Shown here: positions 42,625 to 51,506 of the stretch, one piece after another
Layout of the letters: every line of letters starts with the position of its first letter
How positions within the stretch are numbered: position 1 is the stretch's first letter
From: an uncultured Collinsella sp.
GTDB taxonomy: Bacteria; Actinomycetota; Coriobacteriia; Coriobacteriales; Coriobacteriaceae
Assembly: GCA_937982065.1 (NCBI GenBank)
Contig: CALJMO010000052.1
Location: 1-64,000, forward strand
Reading direction: 5' to 3'
DNA: 64,000 bases
The notes under the pieces: generated by a model
What the model saw: the letters and a program-made list of their open reading frames with translations, nothing else
Told to the model about the DNA's origin: nothing
Database searches by the model: none
Made by a program: the position numbers and the translations under genes

Positions 42625-43224
42625 ATGGACATCACCAGGAACATGAACGGAGCCAGAGCGCTCGTCGTGGGCGCAGGGCTCGCGCTCGCGCTCGCAATGG
42701 GCGCCGCCCCGACGCCAGCTATGGCAGCCGGGCGCGTTGGAACCACGAAAGTAATGGTCAGGACCGAGATCGACAACGTTGAGTTCAAAGTTCCGACGGT
42801 TATTCCCTTCGTCGCCAAGGCCGACGGCACGCTTCAGGGCCCCTCAGAAGACGCGACCACCATCGACAATCATTCGGCCTACGGCATCCATGTCACCAAC
42901 ATGAAGATCGACGCCATGAACACCTGGACCATTGCCGCCGACGCCAAGGCCGGAACCGCGCAGAACTCCATCGACTTTAAGGTCGGCCCCGACGGCGCGC
43001 TCCAGAACGCCAGCGCCGCAATGCAGGGAACGGGCCTCGATCTTTCCAAGAATGCAGCCTTCGACATGGGCTACCAGGGCATTGCCGGTGGCACGGACAA
43101 AATTAAGCTCAAGACAAGCGGAAACGTCGCCCGCGTCACGCGCGACATCTTCCGCGTAACCGGCGAAGGCGATCAGGTTGCAACGATCACCTGGACGGTC
43201 GAGCCCGGTGCGCACACGGCATAA
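42625..43224 (+). CDS. Secreted protein, WxL-like C-terminus
   Basis: 199 residues with a clear signal peptide (ALVVGAGLALALAMGAAPTPAMAA, cleavage after AMA). The secreted part ends VATITWTVEPGAH, which resembles the TITWTL ending of WxL surface domains in Firmicutes, but the conserved upstream WxL half was not found, so this is only a likeness. AGAAAGGAACG precedes the ATG. The next gene starts inside its end. Confidence 0.7.
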   Translation: MDITRNMNGARALVVGAGLALALAMGAAPTPAMAAGRVGTTKVMVRTEIDNVEFKVPTVIPFVAKADGTLQGPSEDATTIDNHSAYGIHVTNMKIDAMNTWTIAADAKAGTAQNSIDFKVGPDGALQNASAAMQGTGLDLSKNAAFDMGYQGIAGGTDKIKLKTSGNVARVTRDIFRVTGEGDQVATITWTVEPGAHTA

Positions 43225-43489
43225 GGCCGTCGCCCTGGCCGCCGCCGTCAGCATCCTAGCGTTTGGGCCAGCCATGGCCTTTGCCCAGCAAGAACAGGCG
43301 CAGGCCGCCACGCAAGTGACGGTCGACCTCTCGGAGCTCGACCGCAGCGACCGCGAGGAACCGTTGGCGCAGACAGGCGACAAACGATGGCTCTTGGCAG
43401 CAGGCGCCGCAGCAGCAGGCGCGGGAACCGCCGGCCTCGGTCTGCACATCAAACACAGCCAGAAACAAAACATGAACAGGCCGCACTAA
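43208..43489 (+). CDS. Small cell-wall-anchored protein (LAQTG sorting signal)
   Basis: 93 residues starting at a GTG inside the previous gene's end. A signal peptide (HKAVALAAAVSILAFGPAMAFAQ) is followed by only ~30 residues, then LAQTGD, a hydrophobic stretch (WLLAAGAAAAGAGTAGLGL) and a basic tail (HIKHSQKQNMNRPH). This is a sortase substrate pattern of the LAxTG type. The mature chain is very short, so it may act as a wall-linked tether. No sortase gene is in the window. No strong ribosome site; translation probably depends on the preceding gene. Confidence 0.65.
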   Translation: MRTRHKAVALAAAVSILAFGPAMAFAQQEQAQAATQVTVDLSELDRSDREEPLAQTGDKRWLLAAGAAAAGAGTAGLGLHIKHSQKQNMNRPH

Positions 43490-43507
43490 ATTAGCTAAGG
43501 AGACCCC

Positions 43508-44938
43508 ATGGCATCGAAGAACCTTTTGCCCGTCGTCGCACTCTGCGGCACGCTCGCAACCGGAACGCCTGTCGCCGCTTGGGCGACTCCTGTCATGGCA
43601 GACTCCTTACCAGCGGCCCTAAGCTCCGCACCAAATCCGTCGAGCGCCATTGCGTGCAAGCGTTTTTCGATCGCACAGGCCGCAATCTCAACCTCGGGAT
43701 GCCTTCGTCGTAATACGGACGGCTCGATAGTCGTGGATATCAATCGTTCGAACAAGGCAAACGGCTCCCAGGCGGGGTGCGCCGTCTGCACGTGGCGCTC
43801 GGTTGCGCTCGATGCAGATGGCGATCCATGCAATTTAGAGCTGCGCATCGACATCGCTTCGGTCGATGACTCGGCGAACGGAGCGAAGGTCGCCTTCGAC
43901 GGTACGTTTTTTGAGAAAGGAGGCGGTATATGTCTGGGCTGCGCCGCCGCGAATGCAGACGACACGCAGCCCACCCTCTCATTCACGGCATCGTTGCGGC
44001 TGACCAAAGCCGGTACCGATGCCATCGCGGCGGGAGAAGCGTCCCTGCTGTTCTACGCCGTCAGTACCAAAGACACAGACGCTCATTTCGAGAAGCCATC
44101 CGGATCACTCAGCCTTACACGAGGGATAGAGGCAGGCCCTATTGAAATCGATGCCCGCGCGCAAAGCAGGCAACGCATTCTTGCCGACCCGGCGCTTCTC
44201 GAAATGGAGTGGAACGGATCCGGAGCCATCGGAATTCTCCCCTCCGCGTTTGACGCCAAGACGCTCCCCCCAAACGACGAACCCATCAACGCAACCATAC
44301 AAGAAGAGAGCGCGGACAAAGAAGCAGGTGCGGGCGACACGCCGTCGCCGACAAACAGCGTCCCAGCTTCTTTCGAAGCGCCGAATGAGCCCGCTGCCGA
44401 TCCAAACGATCCCGAGTTCGCGGACAGTCTGGGGCTTGCTGATCCTCAAGAGATCGATGAAGGTAACTGCTGCGTGCTTGCCGCGCTCGACCACACGGAG
44501 GTCATCGACGCTGCGAACATCGAAGTTGCCGCCGCCAATCAGCCCGTCCGCAAGTCGGCTATCATCGCATTTCCTGAATCCATCGAAGTCGTCATTTTGC
44601 CATCGGGCGAGGTCGTGGCCCCAACACTGCTCACCTTGTTGGGCGCCAAGAATACTCGAAACGAAATTAAAAAGGTCACGGTTGTCGACCCTGCAACCAC
44701 CGCCAAGCTGCGTCTATACGCCGTTGCTCCAGACGGAGGCAAGACCTTGGAATTCGATGGTGACACACTCCTAGCCTGGCGACGTCTGGACATTATGCAA
44801 GACGTCTCGTATCAGATCGAACTCGAAGGGTTTGATCGTGCCCGCGATGCCAATATCATCGCCGCGGCTATTGAATCCCCGCAGCGGCTTATGACACTGC
44901 GCTTTGAATACTATCCCTATGTCCCGACAACCACCTGA
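43508..44938 (+). CDS. Secreted hypothetical protein
   Basis: 476 residues with a signal peptide (LLPVVALCGTLATGTPVAAWATPVMA). Cys residues come in pairs (GCAVC, CLGC, NCC), which is unusual for an exported protein and could make disulfides or bind metal. The middle (residues ~265-330) is an acidic, Pro/Glu/Asp-rich linker, followed by a second beta-rich domain near 350-476. No known domain. AAGGAG precedes the ATG. Last gene of the group of five. Confidence 0.72.
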   Translation: MASKNLLPVVALCGTLATGTPVAAWATPVMADSLPAALSSAPNPSSAIACKRFSIAQAAISTSGCLRRNTDGSIVVDINRSNKANGSQAGCAVCTWRSVALDADGDPCNLELRIDIASVDDSANGAKVAFDGTFFEKGGGICLGCAAANADDTQPTLSFTASLRLTKAGTDAIAAGEASLLFYAVSTKDTDAHFEKPSGSLSLTRGIEAGPIEIDARAQSRQRILADPALLEMEWNGSGAIGILPSAFDAKTLPPNDEPINATIQEESADKEAGAGDTPSPTNSVPASFEAPNEPAADPNDPEFADSLGLADPQEIDEGNCCVLAALDHTEVIDAANIEVAAANQPVRKSAIIAFPESIEVVILPSGEVVAPTLLTLLGAKNTRNEIKKVTVVDPATTAKLRLYAVAPDGGKTLEFDGDTLLAWRRLDIMQDVSYQIELEGFDRARDANIIAAAIESPQRLMTLRFEYYPYVPTTT

Positions 44939-45056
44939 GGCTTAAATGCTGCACATCATTCCTAACACCACTTATATAACGTATTAGATGAGTCGCGATG
45001 TGCCTCGCATTTCGTTCTGCTACGATTGCCACGTTGGCATCAATACAGGAGGGCTC

Positions 45057-45773
45057 ATGCCGGGCTTGGGAACAATCATCAACGTTGTGCTTTTAGTTGC
45101 GGGCGGTCTTTTGGGATTAGCGGGCGGCCGCTTCATCACACCGCGCATCCAAGACACGCTCATGAAAGCATCGGGGCTGTGCGTCCTGTTTATCGGCCTT
45201 GGCGGCACCATGCAAAAGATGCTCCTTATCGATGGGAAGGCGCTAGCGACCACCGGCACCACCATGCTCATCGTCTCATTTGCGCTCGGTTCGCTCATCG
45301 GCGAGGCCGTCAACTTGGAAGCCGCCATCGAGAACCTTGGCGAATGGCTCAAGCGCAAGACCGGCAGTGAGGGCGATAACGAGTTCACCAACGCTTTTGT
45401 CTCGACTTCACTCACCGTGTGTATCGGCGCCATGGCAATTGTGGGATCGATCCAGGACGGCCTGCTCGGCGACTGGTCAACGCTTGCCCTCAAGGGCGCA
45501 CTGGACTGCATCATCGTCTGCACCATGACGGCGTCGCTCGGACGCGGCTGCATCTTCTCGGCCCTGCCCGTAGCCGTGTTCCAGGGGACGATCACGTTGT
45601 TTGCCGGCGCGCTCTCCCCCATCATGACCACAACAGCCCTCGACAGCCTTTCGCTCGTAGGCTCCATGCTCATCTTCTGCGTCGGCGTCAACCTCATCCG
45701 TCCTCAGACCTTCCGCACGGCCAATATGCTCCCCTCCGTCGTCATCGCCGTCATCTACGCCCTCCTGTTCTAA
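45057..45773 (+). CDS. DUF554 membrane protein
   Basis: 238 residues with six to seven membrane helices. Family features: MPGLGTIINVVLLVAGGLLGLAGGRFI, GLCVLFIGLGGTMQ, GSLIGEAVNLEAAIENLGEWLKRK, FVSTSLTVCIGAMAIVGSIQDGLLGD. DUF554 (YdfK/YqgA-like) proteins are possible transporters of unknown substrate. The ATG has AGGAGGG upstream; a longer frame from 44988 lacks this. Confidence 0.88.
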   Translation: MPGLGTIINVVLLVAGGLLGLAGGRFITPRIQDTLMKASGLCVLFIGLGGTMQKMLLIDGKALATTGTTMLIVSFALGSLIGEAVNLEAAIENLGEWLKRKTGSEGDNEFTNAFVSTSLTVCIGAMAIVGSIQDGLLGDWSTLALKGALDCIIVCTMTASLGRGCIFSALPVAVFQGTITLFAGALSPIMTTTALDSLSLVGSMLIFCVGVNLIRPQTFRTANMLPSVVIAVIYALLF

Positions 45774-45794
45774 ATCTATCTACGCAGCAGTATC

Positions 45795-45824
45795 TCGAAC
45801 ACCTGTTTGATGCTGTGCTATGAT
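45795..45824 (+). promoter_or_regulatory. Promoter of the TerB-N/BrxD/BrxHI operon
   Basis: An extended -10 TGC-TATGAT (45816-45824) with an 18-base spacer to a weak -35 TCGAAC. It lies about 40 bases before the start of the TerB-N gene, so the three-gene set has its own promoter. Confidence 0.45.
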
Positions 45825-45861
45825 ATGAGGTCACCGAAGCTGCGTTAGGAGAGGAGAAGCG

Positions 45862-47622
45862 GTGGCCGACCAGGACATCAAGATGCTCATCGAGCGCATT
45901 ATGGCCGAGGCCCGGACCCATCAGTCCGCCCGCTTCTCAAACGAAATCTACGCAGACGAGCCGATTCTCAAAACCGGCCGACAGATGCAGAATTTCCTCC
46001 CCGACCAATACCGCAAGATGCGCGAGATATCGCGCTGGCAGGATGACCCCAAGGGCGGCGCGGGCCGCTGGCTATCGGAGGCCGAGCTTTTCTACCGCCA
46101 GGGCTTGCTGATGGCCGACTTTGAGGACGACTGTCCCTACAACGGCACCTTTAAGTCGTACTTTCCCACCTACAATGCCATGAGCGACCGGCAGTTGCGC
46201 GGCTACTTTACCTGGCGTGCCCAAGTGCGCCGCGGAACCGTCGAGGAAACGTCTACATCCTTTGCCTTTCTGTATCTCTATGAGCTGATTTGCGGCATTG
46301 GCATAGATGATCCGCTCGAAGGTTTTAACAAGATCAAGGCCTTTTGGGATGTCTATCGCGCCTTCGAGCCCGGCATCGACCGGTTTGCGCGCGTGTGGCT
46401 GCAGGATTACGCCGTTTTCCACGGACTCGACCCCAAGCTACTTCGCGACTCTAAAACCGTCATGTTCGATAACGCCCTTATCGAGCTGCGGCGCGCGGCA
46501 CGAGACCTTGTACCAGCACCGGCACCGTCCGGCCAGACCCCTAAGCGTCGCAAAACCTCCGAGCCCACGCTCCCCCTTCCGCCCGATGAGGTGCGCGAGG
46601 AGCGACTCATGGCCGCCATCAACGCCCTCTCCACGTACAACCTAAGTAACTCGCGGCTCGACCGCAGCCACCACCGCGATCTGCGCCACGTGGCGTGCGC
46701 CGTGTATGTCCGTATGGCGCGCTACTATGACACGCACCGAAAGACCGACATCGTGGCGAGCTTATTTGGGGAGGAGACGGCCATGCCCTACACCATGTTT
46801 GCCTCGGCCGTATTCTTTGCGCCCGAGCGCCACGAGGACTGCGAATATCGCCTGGACCCCATTCACATCTACCGCTGCCAAAACGGCTTTTGGGAATGCA
46901 TGCGAATTCACGGCAGCAGGCAAAAAAGCAGCAAGCTTGGTGAGATGATGCGCGCCTGCGACCAACGCCTACGCCTGGCCCTAGACCCCACCCACCCCCT
47001 GAAGGAGGAGAAGGTCCCCAAATATCTGGCCAAGATCATCGATGACGAGATCATGGCATGGCTTTCGTGGGACGCCGCACACCAGCCCATCAAGATCGAT
47101 ATCGATTTGAGCCAGCTGGGGCACATTCGGAGCGCCGCCGCGCAAACGCGCGAAGCGCTTTTGATCGATGAGGAACGCGAGGACGACGCATCCGCAGAAG
47201 CCGAGGCAGCGGACTCAGGGCAACCGGAAGCCGAGCCCGTAACCGACGCGATTGTCGAACCGGTCGTGGCACCCATTCGGCAGGACTTGACCGACGAGCC
47301 GACCATATCCACCGAACAGTTTGGTGTCGTGGCACCGCTTCTCGCGCCGACGCCCGCGTTCGCAGCTGCTGCGCCCGCTGACGCCACAAACGAACTCGCG
47401 CCCGCCGCAGATGCCTTCCTTCGCGCACTGCTCGAGCAAAACGCAGCGCAAGCGACATCGGCAGTGGCGCACTCGGGACAGAGCGAGGACATGCTCGTCG
47501 ATACCATCAACGAGGCGCTCTTTGACCTGGTGGGCGACACCGTAATTGAATTTAGCGCGGCAGGGCCGCAGATTATTGAGGACTACGAAGCAGACGTGAG
47601 AGGATACCTAGACCATGAGTGA
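45862..47622 (+). CDS. TerB-N domain protein
   Basis: 586 residues. Residues ~30-230 form a TerB N-terminal domain: LPDQYRKMREISRWQDD..GGAGRWLSEAELFYRQGLLMADFEDD, then the diagnostic SDRQLRGYFTWRAQVRRG and FAFLYLYELICGIGIDDPLEGFNKI. The middle part (270-430) is an unassigned helical region with HRDLRHVACAVYVRMARYYD and a Cys/His spread. The C-terminal ~150 residues are acidic, low in complexity (Ala/Glu/Pro), then a helical end. It starts at GTG after TTAGGAGAGGAG and overlaps the ATPase gene by eight bases. TerB-type domains are found near stress and phage-defence genes; here it probably works with the two motor proteins downstream. Confidence 0.8.
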   Translation: MADQDIKMLIERIMAEARTHQSARFSNEIYADEPILKTGRQMQNFLPDQYRKMREISRWQDDPKGGAGRWLSEAELFYRQGLLMADFEDDCPYNGTFKSYFPTYNAMSDRQLRGYFTWRAQVRRGTVEETSTSFAFLYLYELICGIGIDDPLEGFNKIKAFWDVYRAFEPGIDRFARVWLQDYAVFHGLDPKLLRDSKTVMFDNALIELRRAARDLVPAPAPSGQTPKRRKTSEPTLPLPPDEVREERLMAAINALSTYNLSNSRLDRSHHRDLRHVACAVYVRMARYYDTHRKTDIVASLFGEETAMPYTMFASAVFFAPERHEDCEYRLDPIHIYRCQNGFWECMRIHGSRQKSSKLGEMMRACDQRLRLALDPTHPLKEEKVPKYLAKIIDDEIMAWLSWDAAHQPIKIDIDLSQLGHIRSAAAQTREALLIDEEREDDASAEAEAADSGQPEAEPVTDAIVEPVVAPIRQDLTDEPTISTEQFGVVAPLLAPTPAFAAAAPADATNELAPAADAFLRALLEQNAAQATSAVAHSGQSEDMLVDTINEALFDLVGDTVIEFSAAGPQIIEDYEADVRGYLDHE

Positions 47623-48919
47623 TACCGCATCCGCAGCACCCCGCGTGCCCAAGCGCGTCGCTGCCGTCATTCTCAACTCGCTCAAGGGCGGCGTGGTCCC
47701 GCGCATCGGCCTTCCCTACATTACCGTAGGGCGCGAGGTCGAGATCCGCGCCCTGCTCACCGATCTGAGTCTCATCGCCGACGGTGGTGCGAGCTTCCGC
47801 TTTCTGGTCGGTCGTTACGGCGCCGGCAAGAGCTTTTTGCTCCAGACCATCCGCACGCACGCCATGGGTGAGGGATTCGTCGTCGCCGATGCAGACTTAT
47901 CCCCCGAGCGCCGTCTGCAGGGCGGGCAGGGGCAGGGCCTTGCCACCTACCGCGAGCTCATACGCAATATATCGACCAAGACGCGCCCCGAGGGCGGTGC
48001 GCTCAACCTTATTCTTGATCGCTGGGTCACCTCGTACGCCGACGTCGACGAGTCGGTCGTCAATGCCCAACTGGCCTCGCTCGAGGAAATGGTCCACGGC
48101 TTCGACTTCACCCGCATGCTCCGCCGCTATCGCACGGCCGTATCCGAGGGCGACGAAGAAGCCATGAGCCGCGTGACCAAATGGATCCGCGGCGAATACC
48201 GTACCAAGAGCGAGGCTCGCGCCGAGCTGGGCTCCTCGACCATCATCAGCGATGACGACTGGTACGACTACGTTAAGCTCATCGCGCGTTTTTTGGTCTG
48301 CAGCGGCTACAAGGGTATGTTGGTGCTCATCGACGAGCTCGTGAATCTGTATAAGATTCCCAACGCGATCACGCGCCAGTACAACTACGAGAAGATCCTG
48401 ACCATGTACAACGACACACTCCAGGGCAAGGCGCAGTACCTGGGCATGATCATGGGCGGCACGCCAACCTCCATCGAAGACCGCCGCCGCGGCGTGTTCT
48501 CCTACGAGGCCCTGCGCAGCCGACTCGCTCAAGGCCGCTTTGCACGCGAGGACTTTAAGGACATGCTCGCGCCCATCATCCGTCTGCAGCCACTCACCTA
48601 CGAGGAGCTGCTGGTGCTGATCGAAAAACTCATGCAAATTCACGCCGGCTACTTTGGCTGGACGCCCACGCTTACCGAGAACGACTTGGTGGACTTCCTC
48701 AAGATCGAGTTCGGTCGTGTGGGAGCCGACACACATCTGACGCCGCGTGAAGTCATTCGCGACTTTATCGAGCTGCTCGACATCCTATGCCAAAACCCCG
48801 ACGCCAACGTAGCCGAGCTGCTGCAAAGCGTCGGCGGCGACGCGCTGGTGCCGGCAGTAGCAACAGGCGACACCGATACCGCAGACGGCGACCGTAACTT
48901 CGCCGAATTCACCATCTAA
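47615..48919 (+). CDS. brxD: BrxD-type ATP-binding protein (DUF2791)
   Basis: 434 residues. N-terminal AVILNSLKGGVVPRIGLPYITVGREVEI is typical of the BrxD/DUF2791 ATPases; Walker A is GRYGAGKS (66-73) and Walker B is MLVLIDELVNLYK (~242-254), with a sensor-like GTPTS near 286. It matches the ATP-binding protein of type 2 BREX systems in length and motifs. These proteins belong to the ORC/Cdc6-like AAA group and likely load or regulate the partner helicase on DNA. Start inside the TerB-N gene end; 116 bases separate it from the helicase gene. Confidence 0.8.
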   Translation: MSDTASAAPRVPKRVAAVILNSLKGGVVPRIGLPYITVGREVEIRALLTDLSLIADGGASFRFLVGRYGAGKSFLLQTIRTHAMGEGFVVADADLSPERRLQGGQGQGLATYRELIRNISTKTRPEGGALNLILDRWVTSYADVDESVVNAQLASLEEMVHGFDFTRMLRRYRTAVSEGDEEAMSRVTKWIRGEYRTKSEARAELGSSTIISDDDWYDYVKLIARFLVCSGYKGMLVLIDELVNLYKIPNAITRQYNYEKILTMYNDTLQGKAQYLGMIMGGTPTSIEDRRRGVFSYEALRSRLAQGRFAREDFKDMLAPIIRLQPLTYEELLVLIEKLMQIHAGYFGWTPTLTENDLVDFLKIEFGRVGADTHLTPREVIRDFIELLDILCQNPDANVAELLQSVGGDALVPAVATGDTDTADGDRNFAEFTI

Positions 48920-49035
48920 CCTTCCAAAAAGGGACAGGTTTATTTTGGCAGGCTCTATCTGGGCAAACGTTGAAGCAGTAATGCAGCAAGCCACTGCCCG
49001 CCGCGTTGAGAGATTCGCTTTTGAAAGGAGGCCCC

Positions 49036-51480
49036 GTGAACGCCTTTGACCGCTACGCCCCGTTTATCCAAGACTTCATCTACTCCCACGATTGGGAGAG
49101 CTTGCGCTCTATCCAGGTTGCGGCAGCTGATGCCATCTTTAACACGCAAGATAATGTGCTCCTGACAGCATCCACGGCTTCCGGCAAAACCGAGGCAGCC
49201 TTCTTTCCCATCCTGACCGAGTTTTGGGAGAACCCGCCCGCGAGCGTGGGCGCCCTCTACATCGGCCCCCTCAAAGCGCTCATCAATGATCAGTTCGTCC
49301 GCCTCAACGACCTCTGCGAAGAGGCCGATATCCCCGTCTGGCACTGGCATGGCGATGTCTCGCAGTCGCACAAGGCTAAGCTCATCAAAAAACCGAGCGG
49401 CATCTTGCAGATTACGCCCGAGTCACTCGAGGCGCTCTTAATCCATAAGCACATGGCGATTCCGCGCATGTTTTGCGACCTGCGCTACGTGGTCATCGAT
49501 GAGGTCCACTCGCTCATGCGCGGCGACCGCGGCGGTCAGACGCTCTGCCTTATTGAGCGCCTCTCGCGCATGGCGGGCGTGCAGCCCCGCCGCATCGGCC
49601 TTTCTGCCACCATCGGCGACCCCGAGCGCACGGGCGCTTTTCTCTCACAGGGAACGGGGCGCGACTGCGTTATCCCCCGCTTTGAAGAGCCGCGCCACGT
49701 GTGGCGCATCTCCATGGAGCACTTCTACAACTCGGGTCCCCAGGCACAGCAGCGGAGATTCGAGAGCACGGGTCCTCAAGAGGCCGAAGTGCTTGCGTGC
49801 GAGCGCATCGAGGCGGCGGCATCCGCGGCACTGCCCGCCGGCGCCCAAGACATGCGTCACAGCGGACAGCTCACACAAGAGGAGCGCCGTCAACGTCGTG
49901 AGCGGGCACGGGGCAAGGCCGCTCCCAAGGACCGCCAAACTTCCTCGGCCCCCGAGGGCGAAGTCGACATCCCACGAGCGACCGAGCAGGCGCTTCTCAA
50001 CCCCACCGACACAGCACCAGACAACGCCGACCCCGGCATGGGCTATATCTTCGAACACACCCGCGGCCGCAAGTGCCTGGTCTTTGCCAACTCGCGCGAA
50101 GAGGCAGAGGCCGTATGCTCCATGCTGCGCAGCTACTGCGAGAGCCGACACGAGCCCGACCGCTTTCTCATCCACCATGGCAATCTTTCGGCATCGCTAC
50201 GCGAGACGGCAGAAGAGCTCATGCGCGACGAGGAACAGGCACAAACGACCGTCGCCACCTCTACGCTGGAGCTCGGTATCGATATCGGCCGCCTGGAGCG
50301 TGCGTTTCAGATTGATGCGCCATTTACCGTCAGCTCCTTTTTGCAGCGAATGGGCCGCACGGGACGCCGCGATCTTCCGCCCGAGATGTGGTTTGTCATG
50401 CGCGAGGAAGAGCCCGAGCCGCGCACGATGATGCCCGAGACCATTCCGTGGAAGCTCCTGCAAGGCATCGCGCTCGTACAACTCTATCGCGAGGAAAAAT
50501 GGGTCGAGCCGCCCGAGCTCGATCGACTCCCCTACAGCCTGCTCTACCACCAGACCATGTCGACGCTTGCCAGTACCGGAGAGCTCACGCCGGCCGAACT
50601 TGCCCAGCGCGTGCTCACGCTCAGTTATTTCCATCGCGTCTCGGCCGATGACTATCGCGTGCTGCTGCGCCACCTCATCAAGATCGACCATATCCAGGTC
50701 ACCGAGGGCGGTGGGCTCATTGTGGGCCTCGCGGGCGAACGCATCATTAACAACTTTAAGTTCTACGCCGTGTTCCAGGAAAACGAGGAGTTCACCGTCC
50801 GCAGCGAGTCGGCCGAGTTGGGCACGATCGTCAATCCGCCACCGCCCGGCGAGCGCATCGCCATCGCCGGACACTGCTGGATTGTCGAGGAAGTGGACTG
50901 GAAGCGACACACCGTCTTTGCCACGCAAGTCAAAGGTCGTGTGCCGGCATACTTTGGCGACTGCCCCGGAGACATCAATACGCATGTACTCGAGCGCATG
51001 CGCAAAGCGCTCAACGAGCATGCGGCATATCCGTATCTCATGGGCAACGCACGGGCTCGCTTGGCGCAGGCTCGTCATACGGCCAAGCTTTCGGGCGCGG
51101 GAACTAAGCCACTCATCAACCTGGGTGGCGACACCTGGGTGCTCTTCCCCTGGCTGGGCAGCTACGCCTTTTTGGCGCTCGAGCGCATACTCAAGATTAA
51201 GTGTGCCGCTGAACTGGGCCTTCGCGGACTCGACCCGTCACGTCCGTACTTTATGCAGTTTAAGATGAAGGCCGACGAGGAGACGTTCTTTGAGGTGCTC
51301 GCCGCCGAGGCCGAGAAGGACTTCGATCCCATCGAGCTCGTCTATCCCGGCGAGGTGCCTTACTTTGACCGCTACGACGAGTTTGTTCCCGAAGAGCTCG
51401 TGCGCAAGGGCTTTGCCGAAGGCGTGCTCGACATCGAAGACATGAAGCAGCGCGTTCTCGGCTGGCGCGACCGCGCCTAA
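49036..51480 (+). CDS. brxHI: BrxHI/Lhr-like DEAD/DEAH helicase
   Basis: About 814 residues, superfamily 2. Motifs in order: Q-like region YSHDWESLRSIQ, I ASTASGKTEAA, II VVIDEVHSL (DEVH), III GLSATIGD, IV CLVFANSREEAEAV, V ATSTLELGIDIG, VI QRMGRTGRRD. A charged insert (residues ~235-330) interrupts the region between the two RecA domains. The C-terminal half has winged-helix and extra domains like Lhr. Together with the adjacent BrxD-type ATPase this fits BrxHI of type 2 BREX. Start is a GTG with AAAGGAGG upstream. Confidence 0.8.
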   Translation: MNAFDRYAPFIQDFIYSHDWESLRSIQVAAADAIFNTQDNVLLTASTASGKTEAAFFPILTEFWENPPASVGALYIGPLKALINDQFVRLNDLCEEADIPVWHWHGDVSQSHKAKLIKKPSGILQITPESLEALLIHKHMAIPRMFCDLRYVVIDEVHSLMRGDRGGQTLCLIERLSRMAGVQPRRIGLSATIGDPERTGAFLSQGTGRDCVIPRFEEPRHVWRISMEHFYNSGPQAQQRRFESTGPQEAEVLACERIEAAASAALPAGAQDMRHSGQLTQEERRQRRERARGKAAPKDRQTSSAPEGEVDIPRATEQALLNPTDTAPDNADPGMGYIFEHTRGRKCLVFANSREEAEAVCSMLRSYCESRHEPDRFLIHHGNLSASLRETAEELMRDEEQAQTTVATSTLELGIDIGRLERAFQIDAPFTVSSFLQRMGRTGRRDLPPEMWFVMREEEPEPRTMMPETIPWKLLQGIALVQLYREEKWVEPPELDRLPYSLLYHQTMSTLASTGELTPAELAQRVLTLSYFHRVSADDYRVLLRHLIKIDHIQVTEGGGLIVGLAGERIINNFKFYAVFQENEEFTVRSESAELGTIVNPPPPGERIAIAGHCWIVEEVDWKRHTVFATQVKGRVPAYFGDCPGDINTHVLERMRKALNEHAAYPYLMGNARARLAQARHTAKLSGAGTKPLINLGGDTWVLFPWLGSYAFLALERILKIKCAAELGLRGLDPSRPYFMQFKMKADEETFFEVLAAEAEKDFDPIELVYPGEVPYFDRYDEFVPEELVRKGFAEGVLDIEDMKQRVLGWRDRA

Positions 51481-51506
51481 GACCAGTCTTTTTGGGACGG
51501 AGAGAC

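Noticed and set aside
45862..51480. Complete type 2 BREX system
   Set aside because: No PglX methylase, PglZ phosphatase, PglW kinase or PglY ATPase is present in the window.
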